Origin: Deltaproteobacteria bacterium
GTDB lineage: Bacteria > Desulfobacterota > DSM-4660 > Desulfatiglandales > HGW-15
Direction: 5' to 3'
Assembly (NCBI GenBank): GCA_016926135.1
Contig: JAFGPH010000491.1
Span: 1 to 5,437, forward strand
Length of the DNA stretch: 5,437 bases
Made by a program: the position numbers and the translations under genes
Notes under the pieces: model-generated
The model's database searches: none
Told to the model about the DNA's origin: nothing
What the model saw: only the letters and a program-made list of their open reading frames with translations
Shown here: in pieces, positions 1 through 5,048 of the stretch
How the letters are laid out: each line of letters begins with the position of its first letter
Numbering within the stretch: position 1 is the stretch's first letter

Positions 1-863
1 CGCCTGGCGTTCGCCTCCAGGCTTTCCCGTTGGATTTCCACCTCCGCCTGCTCCCTTTCCGGGGCGTTGAGCAGGTCAAGGGGCGGGAGTTTGAACTCCC
101 CTGCCACGTTCATGAAGGGAAACGATTCCTGTTCCGCCTTCCGGGGCGGCTCCGGCTGAGGTTCGACGATGGTGACCTTTTTCCTGGGCTTCACCTTTTC
201 CCTTTCAGAGTAGTCTTCCCTCACCTTCCTTTTGCGCGCCCTTTCCTTTCTTTTCAGGGCCAATTCCCGCATCCCCTTCCAGGCACGAATCAGCGCATGA
301 GCGGCCCTGGAAAAGATCCAGCCAAAGGAGAAATGGGTGCAGACCATAAGGCAGATGACGAAGGCGGCAGCCAGGAGCACGGAAGCGCCGAAGGCGTTCA
401 GGTGGTTTGCCACGGCGCGGGACACGGAGTACCCCACCAGACCTCCGCTCAGAACCTTTCCGCCCCGGTAGAGAATCTGCCCCGGGAGGTGGAGGCCCAT
501 GAGGGCTGAAAAAGAGACAATGAGGATCAGCGCGGCGAAGATCGTCCTGAGGGGCGGGAGCAGACCGGTTCCCTGAAAGGAGAGAAAGGCCAGGACGAGA
601 AGCACGGCCACGAGCCAGAGAGAGGAAAAGCCGAGCACGAGAAAGATCCACCCCGAAAGATGGGCCCCCGCTGGCCCGAAGAGGTTGTGCACCTTCACCC
701 CTTGTCCCGTCTTGATCCCCAGAACGGGATCGTGCGGGCTGTAAGAGAAGAGGCTCACAGCCAGGAAAACCGCTATCAGCAAAAAGACGATTCCCCTGAT
801 CTCCTTCCGGACGGGCTCTGAGATTCCCCGGCGTTCCGCCGTCTCCTTCGATTTCTTACCCAA
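1..863 (-). CDS. ftsK: DNA translocase FtsK, N-terminal part (runs off the left edge)
   Basis: FtsK is a septal-membrane ATPase that pumps DNA and helps resolve and segregate chromosome ends at division. About 287 codons are visible. After a basic N-terminus (KEIRG near residues 20-24) come four hydrophobic segments at about residues 25-41, 70-96, 107-124 and 160-180, typical of the FtsK 4TM domain, including the conserved SYSPHDP just after the first. A strongly basic stretch follows (about 201-216, positive-inside), then a Pro/Glu/Lys-rich linker, then FKLPPLDLL (256-264), the hallmark that opens the alpha part of the motor domain. The Walker ATPase and gamma domains lie outside the window. 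The start is taken as TTG at 863-861: the frame closes upstream at a TGA, no ATG occurs before residue 122, and a GGGGGG run lies about 8 nt upstream. It lies downstream of rnj on the same strand, separated by a repeat-bearing gap. Identity is firm; the start is less so. Confidence 0.93.
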   Translation of the reverse strand, partial: MGKKSKETAERRGISEPVRKEIRGIVFLLIAVFLAVSLFSYSPHDPVLGIKTGQGVKVHNLFGPAGAHLSGWIFLVLGFSSLWLVAVLLVLAFLSFQGTGLLPPLRTIFAALILIVSFSALMGLHLPGQILYRGGKVLSGGLVGYSVSRAVANHLNAFGASVLLAAAFVICLMVCTHFSFGWIFSRAAHALIRAWKGMRELALKRKERARKRKVREDYSEREKVKPRKKVTIVEPQPEPPRKAEQESFPFMNVAGEFKLPPLDLLNAPEREQAEVEIQRESLEANAR

Positions 864-900
864 AATATCAATCCCCCCGAAGCCGCTTTCTCGCAGGCTG

Positions 901-915
901 CTGAAGAGTCTTCAG
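901..915. promoter_or_regulatory. 15-bp palindrome CTGAAGA-G-TCTTCAG upstream of ftsK
   Basis: Perfect 7-bp arms around a single central G, 38 bp upstream of the proposed ftsK TTG. The size and symmetry suit an operator for a dimeric regulator, although a short RNA hairpin is also possible. E. coli ftsK is SOS-inducible, but this sequence does not match the E. coli LexA box, so no regulator is named. The palindrome is seen directly; its function is inferred. Confidence 0.4.
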
Positions 916-940
916 ATCTAAGGCCCCAGGCAATCTTTAT

Positions 941-953
941 CCGCCTCCGGCGG
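941..953. repeat. GC-rich palindrome CCGCC-TCC-GGCGG
   Basis: Five-base perfect arms with a 3-base loop, in the rnj-ftsK gap next to the heptamer array. No T-run follows on either strand, so it is not a typical intrinsic terminator. It may be a separate scattered palindrome or the outer edge of the adjacent repeat element. Confidence 0.5.
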
Positions 954-976
954 GCCGAGGAGTGAGACGGGACGAA

Positions 977-1066
977 GGTTCCAGGTTCAGGGTTCAAGGT
1001 TCACGGTTTCTTCCATACTTCGTCTTTCCTCTTCCCTGTACCTTGCGCCTCGTGCCCTGAGCCTTT
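977..1066. repeat. Inverted pair of 7-bp tandem repeat arrays (rnj-ftsK gap)
   Basis: The left arm (977-1011) is five heptamers in register: GGTTCCA, GGTTCAG, GGTTCAA, GGTTCAC, GGTTTCT. After a 20-bp spacer (1012-1031) the right arm (1032-1066) has five heptamers in inverted orientation: TTCCCTG, TACCTTG, CGCCTCG, TGCCCTG, AGCCTTT. Read on the minus strand, the right arm gives CAGGGAA, CAAGGTA, CGAGGCG, CAGGGCA and AAAGGCT, which match the left-arm units in the phase CAAGGTT/CAGGGTT. The arms can therefore form a long imperfect hairpin in the rnj transcript. The right arm ends 7 bp from the rnj stop codon. A second perfect pairing, GACGAAG (971-977) with CTTCGTC (1018-1024), encloses only the left arm and would compete with the main stem. 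No protein-coding role is apparent. Confidence 0.8.
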
Positions 1067-1073
1067 TCCTCAC

Positions 1074-2723
1074 CTACAGCGGCAGAATAATGGGCAGCAC
1101 CAGTGGACGCCGCTCAATGATCCGGTAGAAGAAGTGCTTCAGTCTCTTCTTGATCTCCGGTCCGACCTGGTCCCAATCAATGCGAGCCGGCCTTTCCAGT
1201 TCGTCGATCACCTCCAGGACGATACACTTGGCATCCTCGAGGATGAAGCCTTGCTGGTCCTGGAACACGAACCCCCTGGAAACGATGTCGGGTCCATAGA
1301 GGATCTCGCCGGTCTCTTCATCCACCACCAGAAGGACTACGACCATGCCGTCACCGGAAAGCCTCATCCGATCCCTCAGGACCAACTCGCTCACATCGCC
1401 CACTCCCTTTCCGTCCACGAAGATTCTGCCCGTCTTGACCCGATCGCCGATCGCCATCTCTCCCTTCTCGAAGCAGATCCTGGTCCCATTCTCGACCACG
1501 GCCACGCGCTCGGGAGGGATCCCCATCTCATAGGCCAGTTGTGCGTGTTTCACAAGGTGGCGGTATTCGCCGTGGATGGGGATGAAGTACCTGGGTCTGA
1601 TCAGGTTCAACATGAGTTTCAGTTCTTCCTTATGGGCGTGGCCGGAGGAATGGATCTCCGAGACCTTTTCGTAGACCACCTCTGCACCCATCCGGTAAAG
1701 GTTGTTGATGATGGTGGCAATGGCCTTCTCGTTGCCCGGGATGAAACGGGAAGAAAGGATGACCAGATCGCCCTTCCTGATCTTCACGCCCTTGTGCTTG
1801 TCGTGGGCCATCCTCGTGAGGGCGGACATGGGTTCTCCCTGGCTGCCCGTCGTGATCATGGCAATCCGATGGTCAGGGTAATGGTCGATGAAGTGCTCGC
1901 CGATCTCCCTGTCGTCGGGGATGTCCAGCAGTCCCTCCTCCCTGGCGATTCGGACGTTCGCCCTCATGCTCTTGCCGCTGAAGATGATCTTTCGGTCAAA
2001 CTGGACCGCCAGTTCGATGACTTGCTGTATTCGGGTGATGTTGGACGCGAACACCGCGACGATCACCCTCCCCTTGGAAAGCCGAAACAGCACTTCCAGG
2101 GTCCTTCTCACATCCCTTTCGCTGAGGGTGAACCCCTCCCTTTCCACATTGGTGGAGTCCGAGAAGAGGGCGAGCACGTCCTGTCTCCCATAATGAGCGA
2201 AACGCTCCAGGTCCGTGTATTGTCCGTCCACGGGGGTCTGGTCGATCTTGAAATCGCCCGAGTGGACGAGGATGCCCTCCGGGGTGTCAATGGCCAGGCC
2301 GACCCCCTCCACAATACTGTGATTGACCCGGATGTATTCGACCGTGAAGGGGCCGAATTGGGTGATCTGCCCGGGCTGGACTTTCATGAGGGTGACCTGC
2401 TGGACCAGGTTGTGCTCTCTAAGCTTCTCCTTCAGTAGTTCGATGGTGAAACTGGTTCCGAAAACAGGGAGGTTGAACTCCTTTAGCAGAAAGGGCATCG
2501 CGCCAATGTGGTCCTCATGGCCGTGGGTCAGAATGATGCACTGCTCCTTGTTCCGATTATCCCGCAGGTACTGGAAATTGGGGATCACCACGTCCACCCC
2601 GGGCATGTAGTCCTCCGGGAACATGAGACCTCCATCCACGACGAGAACATGGTCGTCACATTCCACGGCCATCATATTGAGGCCGATTTCACCCAAGCCT
2701 CCCAGGGGGATAACGCTCAGCAT
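1074..2723 (-). CDS. rnj: Ribonuclease J (metallo-beta-lactamase/beta-CASP RNase)
   Basis: RNase J is a zinc-dependent 5'-3' exoribonuclease and endoribonuclease of mRNA decay and rRNA maturation, acting in the cytoplasm. At 549 aa it is close to B. subtilis RnjA (about 555). All expected motifs are present: THGHEDH (66-72, zinc ligands H67, H69, D71, H72), H135 in NHSI, D157 in HSGDF, the beta-CASP SDSTN segment (188-192), a phosphate-binding-type THGSQGEP-like stretch (TTGSQGEP, 291-298), HSSGHA (358-363) and PIHGEYR with H384 (382-388). A C-terminal domain follows, ending ERRPLVLPII as in other RNase J proteins. The start ATG (2723-2721) puts LGGLGEIG at residues 7-14, as in homologues. 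The ribosome site is modest (AAGG about 7-10 nt upstream). It is transcribed divergently from ssb and reads towards ftsK. No paralogue is visible here. Confidence 0.97.
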   Translation of the reverse strand: MLSVIPLGGLGEIGLNMMAVECDDHVLVVDGGLMFPEDYMPGVDVVIPNFQYLRDNRNKEQCIILTHGHEDHIGAMPFLLKEFNLPVFGTSFTIELLKEKLREHNLVQQVTLMKVQPGQITQFGPFTVEYIRVNHSIVEGVGLAIDTPEGILVHSGDFKIDQTPVDGQYTDLERFAHYGRQDVLALFSDSTNVEREGFTLSERDVRRTLEVLFRLSKGRVIVAVFASNITRIQQVIELAVQFDRKIIFSGKSMRANVRIAREEGLLDIPDDREIGEHFIDHYPDHRIAMITTGSQGEPMSALTRMAHDKHKGVKIRKGDLVILSSRFIPGNEKAIATIINNLYRMGAEVVYEKVSEIHSSGHAHKEELKLMLNLIRPRYFIPIHGEYRHLVKHAQLAYEMGIPPERVAVVENGTRICFEKGEMAIGDRVKTGRIFVDGKGVGDVSELVLRDRMRLSGDGMVVVLLVVDEETGEILYGPDIVSRGFVFQDQQGFILEDAKCIVLEVIDELERPARIDWDQVGPEIKKRLKHFFYRIIERRPLVLPIILPL

Positions 2724-2751
2724 GGAGCACCTTCAGCACCATCGTGTCCGG

Positions 2752-2771
2752 CCGGAAATGAGCATTTCCGG
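2752..2771. promoter_or_regulatory. 20-bp palindrome in the rnj leader
   Basis: CCGGAAATG and CATTTCCGG are perfect 9-bp arms around a 2-base centre, 28-47 nt upstream of the rnj start codon. With the proposed rnj promoter at 2802-2830 it falls inside the untranslated leader, where it would form a stable RNA hairpin. It could be an operator, a 5' stabilising hairpin or a site for RNase J self-control. The palindrome is certain, the role is not. Confidence 0.5.
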
Positions 2772-2801
2772 ATGAACCCTCGTTTATTATGAATTAACAA
2801 T

Positions 2802-2830
2802 AGCTTATATCGTCCATCCCGATCAGTCAA
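2802..2830 (-). promoter_or_regulatory. Probable sigma70-type promoter for rnj
   Basis: On the minus strand a TTGACT -35 box (2830-2825) is followed after 17 bp by TAAGCT (2807-2802), or after 15 bp by the better-matching TATAAG (2809-2804). The surrounding DNA is the most AT-rich part of the window. It predicts a leader of roughly 70 nt that contains the palindrome at 2752-2771. The -10 choice is ambiguous. Confidence 0.45.
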
Positions 2831-2845
2831 CAAGGAAATGAACGC

Positions 2846-2875
2846 TTGATCTGCAGGGAGCGATTGTGGTACCCT
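2846..2875 (+). promoter_or_regulatory. Possible promoter for ssb
   Basis: TTGATC (2846-2851), an 18-bp spacer and TACCCT (2870-2875) preceded by TGG give a weak -35 with an extended -10. Its -35 box is 15 bp from that of the divergent rnj promoter, so the two polymerase sites are back to back. It predicts a leader of about 45 nt. Confidence 0.4.
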
Positions 2876-2913
2876 GTGCCCAATTCTTTCCTCGAACCGC
2901 AACCCTTCTCAAA

Positions 2914-2918
2914 AGGAG
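2914..2918 (+). promoter_or_regulatory. Ribosome binding site that fixes the ssb start
   Basis: AGGAG with an 8-nt spacer to the ATG at 2927. It selects this start over an in-frame ATG at 2846, which would add 27 residues absent from the SSB fold and would lie on the proposed -35 box. Confidence 0.8.
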
Positions 2919-2926
2919 CAAAGGGT

Positions 2927-3340
2927 ATGGCTAGCGTCAACAAGGTCATTCTGGTCGGGAATTTGGGCAGGGATCCCGAACTTCGCCACACGGCGTCGGG
3001 AAAGGTGGTTGCCGCCTTCAGCATAGCCACCACCGAACGACGGGGGAAGGGTGACGATCGAAAGGAAGAGACCGAGTGGCATCGCGTCGTGGCTTGGGAG
3101 CGGCTCGGCGAGATCTGCGGGGAGTACCTTCACAAGGGAAGCCAGGTATACATTGAAGGAAGGCTCCGGACGCGTTCCTGGGAAGATAGGGACGGGAACA
3201 GACGATTCACCACGGAGATCATAGCACAGACCATGCAAATGCTCGGACCAGCCGGAAAGGGTGGCTCCGCGACATCTCCGGAAGAGAGGTTTCCCACCGA
3301 GGAACCCATATCCATCCCGGACGACGACATACCGTTCTAG
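2927..3340 (+). CDS. ssb: Single-stranded DNA-binding protein
   Basis: SSB coats single-stranded DNA in replication, recombination and repair, normally as a homotetramer, and recruits partner enzymes through its acidic tail. The 137-aa product starts [18 protein letters not shown], the canonical first strand of the OB fold. It continues with FSIATTER (31-38), [13 protein letters not shown] (50-62), [14 protein letters not shown] (67-80) and the [13 protein letters not shown] strand (88-100). W51, W57 and W85 are likely DNA-stacking positions by analogy with the family. The linker is very short (about 108-130) and the tail ends DDDIPF, the partner-binding tip. The start is set by AGGAG at 2914-2918. 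It is the only plus-strand gene, divergent from rnj and convergent with tatA, whose stop it overlaps by 4 bp. It is therefore not in the rpsF-ssb-rpsR arrangement found in many bacteria. Confidence 0.97.
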   Translation: MASVNKVILVGNLGRDPELRHTASGKVVAAFSIATTERRGKGDDRKEETEWHRVVAWERLGEICGEYLHKGSQVYIEGRLRTRSWEDRDGNRRFTTEIIAQTMQMLGPAGKGGSATSPEERFPTEEPISIPDDDIPF

Positions 3341-3531
3341 GCCTCCTTCTTGCCCTTCTGGTCATCCTCTTCGGGAGAGGCGATCTCATCGGTTTTTTCC
3401 TTGGTGGCCTGTTTGAAGTTCTTGATGCCCCGGCCGATTCCACTCCCGATCTCGGGGAGTTTTCCCGCCCCGAAAATGATCAGGATGATGATCAGTACAA
3501 CAATGAGCTCCGGCATGCCGATGCCAAACAT
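3337..3531 (-). CDS. tatA: Sec-independent protein translocase subunit TatA
   Basis: TatA oligomers form the transport-active element of the twin-arginine pathway, which exports folded proteins across the inner membrane. The 64-aa product has one N-terminal membrane helix (about residues 8-20, very rich in Ile/Leu/Val). It is followed by the diagnostic [10 protein letters not shown] hinge (20-29), an amphipathic helix (about 27-44, [18 protein letters not shown]) and an acidic/lysine tail. The FG pair and the lack of a longer C-terminal region favour TatA/E over TatB. The ATG at 3531-3529 is chosen because GGGGAGG lies 6 nt upstream and because TatA proteins begin close to the helix; an upstream in-frame ATG at 3564 would add 11 charged residues inside the preceding gene. 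It sits 16 bp after the cysteine-rich gene, its ribosome site touching that gene's stop. No tatB or tatC is in the window. Confidence 0.95.
   Translation of the reverse strand: MFGIGMPELIVVLIIILIIFGAGKLPEIGSGIGRGIKNFKQATKEKTDEIASPEEDDQKGKKEA
3366..3398 (+). terminator. Weak candidate terminator for ssb inside the tatA 3' end
   Basis: Read on the plus strand, CCTCT-TCGGG-AGAGG (3366-3380) is followed by CGAT-CTC-ATCG (3381-3391), then a G and six T residues (3393-3398). The stems are only 5 and 4 bp, so this is marginal. Because the ssb and tatA stops overlap, any ssb terminator must lie within tatA. Confidence 0.25.
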
Positions 3532-3547
3532 CTCTTTCCTCCCCTCC

Positions 3548-3946
3548 TCAGGATCGGTCCTCAAGCTCTTCCAGCAGCAATCTGAATTCCTTGGAGCGCA
3601 GGAAGGCCGTCATCGCCTTTCGATACTCCAGCCAGGCTGACCACATGGCCTTCCACTCCTCGTTGTGCCAGAAGAGGGTGGGCTCTCTTTGGCCCTTTGT
3701 GATGGAGATAAACTCCTGAAATTCCTCCCTGCAGCACTGGCAGAATTGCAGCCTGCCGGAACCCGGATGTGCATGGCAGCCTGCTTCGGGGCTCTGTATC
3801 TGGGCCCCGCACATGGCACACTTCAGGTGACAGGAGGAACACTGGAGGAGCTTCTGAATAGTCCCCATCTTGCCTCGATAGCGCTCCAGTCTCTCCTTCT
3901 GCTTCTTGCTCTCGATCCGGTCCTCAAGACGGACGATCTTTTTCAT
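3548..3946 (-). CDS. Unrecognised cysteine-rich protein, likely zinc-binding, upstream of tatA
   Basis: I do not recognise this 132-aa protein. An N-terminal charged, probably coiled-coil helix (about 5-27, [20 protein letters not shown]) leads to a Cys block: C36-x2-C39-x3-C43-x2-C46, then C57, H58, H60 and the C69-x-C71-C72 cluster. This suggests a double zinc knuckle or ribbon. The C-terminal 50 residues are helical and aromatic-rich ([20 protein letters not shown], 91-110). No signal peptide or membrane helix is seen, so a cytoplasmic location is inferred. The two CxxC pairs resemble metal sites more than haem sites; CSSCH (36-40) formally fits CxxCH, but no export signal precedes it. The start ATG at 3946 has AGGTGG 9 nt upstream and lies downstream of a strong promoter; a longer frame to 4171 would run into sucD. 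Likely co-transcribed with tatA. Confidence 0.8.
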   Translation of the reverse strand: MKKIVRLEDRIESKKQKERLERYRGKMGTIQKLLQCSSCHLKCAMCGAQIQSPEAGCHAHPGSGRLQFCQCCREEFQEFISITKGQREPTLFWHNEEWKAMWSAWLEYRKAMTAFLRSKEFRLLLEELEDRS

Positions 3947-3998
3947 CCTTAGAAACCACCTGAAAATCAAAGGGATTTTTGCTGAAACCCTCTTTCTA

Positions 3999-4027
3999 AT
4001 GATAGCATTGACGGCACTGCAAGTCAA
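3999..4027 (-). promoter_or_regulatory. Strong sigma70-type promoter for the cysteine-rich gene and tatA
   Basis: On the minus strand, TTGACT (4027-4022), exactly 17 bp, then TATCAT (4004-3999), preceded by TGC so that it is also an extended -10. This is the best promoter match in the window. It begins 7 bp after the sucD stop codon and predicts a leader of about 45 nt ending in AGGTGG ahead of the ATG at 3946. Confidence 0.75.
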
Positions 4028-4034
4028 GGCGGCC

Positions 4035-4910
4035 TCAGGCCTTCCCGACCACCTCCCGTGCCGTCTCCCCAAGTTCTGCAATGTTGCGCACCACGTGGAT
4101 CCCTGCCGATTCCAGTGCCCTGATCTTGTCCTCCGCCTTACCCTTGCCCCCGGAGATGATAGCCCCCGCATGCCCCATCCGTTTGTCCGGAGGCGCCGTC
4201 AGCCCCGCGATAAAGGCGATCACCGGCTTCTTGAAGGACTTCCGGATATGGGCCGCCGCCTCCTCCTCTGCAGAGCCCCCTATCTCACCGATGAGGACGA
4301 CCCCCGCGGTATCCGGATCACCCTGGAATCGCTTGAGATGGTCCACGAAAGTGGTCCCTATGATCGCATCTCCGCCGATGCCTATGCACGTGGACTGCCC
4401 CAGGCCGGCCAGGGTCAACTGGTTGACGACCTCGTAGGTGAGCGTTCCGCTGCGGGAAATGACTCCCATATGGCCCGGCTTGTGAATGTAACTCGGCATG
4501 ATGCCCACCTTGGTCTTTCCGGGCGAAATGATCCCGGGACAGTTGGGGCCGATCAGAACGGCCCTGCTTCCCTGCAGGAGATGGGCCACCTTCACCATGT
4601 CCAGCGCGGGAATGCCCTCCGTGATGCATACGATCACGTCGAGACCTTCGCTGATCCCTTCCATGATGGCGTCCGCCGCGAAAAGGGGTGGCACGAAGAT
4701 GCAGGAGACGTTGACTCCCTCCTCTCTCACCGCCTCATGGATCGTGTTGAAGACGGGGACCCCTTCCACCTTCTGGCCGGCCTTGCCGGGGGTCACTCCC
4801 GCGGCCACGACGGTACCGTAGTTCAGCATCTGGATGGTGTGAAAGGTCCCCTCTTTGCCCGTGATCCCCTGAACCACCACCCGTGTCTTCTCATCCACCA
4901 GAATGCTCAT
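4035..4910 (-). CDS. sucD: Succinate-CoA ligase, alpha subunit
   Basis: With SucC this enzyme interconverts succinyl-CoA, phosphate and ADP (or GDP) with succinate, CoA and ATP (or GTP) in the TCA cycle. The 291-aa length is normal for the alpha subunit. The CoA-binding Rossmann segment carries [10 protein letters not shown] (15-24). Then come ITEGIP (96-101), GPNCPG (121-126), SRSGTLTYE (152-160), GIGGD (177-181) and GEIGG (208-212). The catalytic phosphohistidine is H247 in KRMGHAGAI (243-251), equivalent to H246 in E. coli. The ATG at 4910 has AAAGG 8 nt upstream. It follows sucC on the same strand but is separated from it by 138 bp holding an inverted repeat array, whereas this pair is often tightly spaced. 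No clear terminator follows; the next promoter starts 7 bp after its stop. Confidence 0.97.
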   Translation of the reverse strand: MSILVDEKTRVVVQGITGKEGTFHTIQMLNYGTVVAAGVTPGKAGQKVEGVPVFNTIHEAVREEGVNVSCIFVPPLFAADAIMEGISEGLDVIVCITEGIPALDMVKVAHLLQGSRAVLIGPNCPGIISPGKTKVGIMPSYIHKPGHMGVISRSGTLTYEVVNQLTLAGLGQSTCIGIGGDAIIGTTFVDHLKRFQGDPDTAGVVLIGEIGGSAEEEAAAHIRKSFKKPVIAFIAGLTAPPDKRMGHAGAIISGGKGKAEDKIRALESAGIHVVRNIAELGETAREVVGKA

Positions 4911-4935
4911 TGCAGAAACCTTTCGAAGTCAAAGA

Positions 4936-5048
4936 TTGGAGTGCTGGAGTGGGGAAGACTGGAGTACTGGAGTATTGGAGTGTTGGTGAAGAGCGACCTC
5001 CGTTTCTGCTACCCAGTACCCCATTACTCCATCACTCCATTACTCCGA
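4936..5048. repeat. Inverted pair of 8-bp tandem repeat arrays (sucC-sucD gap)
   Basis: The left arm (4936-4990) reads TTGGAGTG, CTGGAGTG, an irregular GGGAAGA, CTGGAGTA, CTGGAGTA, TTGGAGTG, TTGGTGAA. After a spacer of about 19 bp (4991-5009), the right arm (5010-5048) carries inverted octamers: TACCCAG, TACCCCAT, TACTCCAT, CACTCCAT, TACTCCGA. Read on the minus strand, the right arm gives ATGGAGTA/ATGGAGTG-type units matching the left, so the two arms can pair imperfectly over about 30 bp in the sucCD transcript. The right arm ends at the base adjoining the sucC stop codon. The array fills most of the 138-bp gap. In plus-strand translation the units give EYWSIGVL-like and HYSITPLL-like peptides, which are frame artefacts. 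Confidence 0.85.

Noticed and set aside
776..997. 73-codon minus-strand open frame
   Set aside because: It is out of frame with ftsK and its N-terminus (NPEPGTF) comes from the heptamer repeat. There is no family resemblance.
984..1004. GGTTCAA resembling a tRNA T-arm
   Set aside because: It is one unit of a tandem heptamer run. No acceptor stem, anticodon arm or D-arm can be assembled around it.
1134..2438. 434-codon open frame on the plus strand opposite rnj
   Set aside because: It is antisense to a complete, motif-perfect RNase J and has low-complexity His/Asp/Leu-rich translation with no recognisable domain. It is a by-product of GC-rich codon use.
2692..2745. 17-codon frame starting at an ATG 19 nt upstream of the rnj ATG on the minus strand, possible leader peptide
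   Set aside because: It has no ribosome site of its own and overlaps the rnj start out of frame. It is too short to separate from chance.
2846..2926. 27-residue N-terminal extension of SSB
   Set aside because: SSB proteins begin at the [12 protein letters not shown] strand, and AGGAG is correctly placed only for the ATG at 2927.
3532..3564. 11-residue N-terminal extension of TatA
   Set aside because: It would put charged residues before the membrane helix and overlaps the preceding gene. The SD at 3538-3544 fits the ATG at 3531.
4026..4043. AAGGC/GCCTT hairpin over the sucD stop as a terminator
   Set aside because: The stem is only 5 bp and no T-run follows on the minus strand. The region is better explained as the stop codon next to a -35 box.
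3947..4171. N-terminal extension of the cysteine-rich gene
   Set aside because: It would overlap the 3' end of sucD and cover the strong promoter, and the added residues are Arg/Gly-rich shadow sequence. The ATG at 3946 has its own ribosome site.
4936..5048. CRISPR array
   Set aside because: The units are 8 bp, contiguous and without unique spacers, and inverted relative to each other across the centre.
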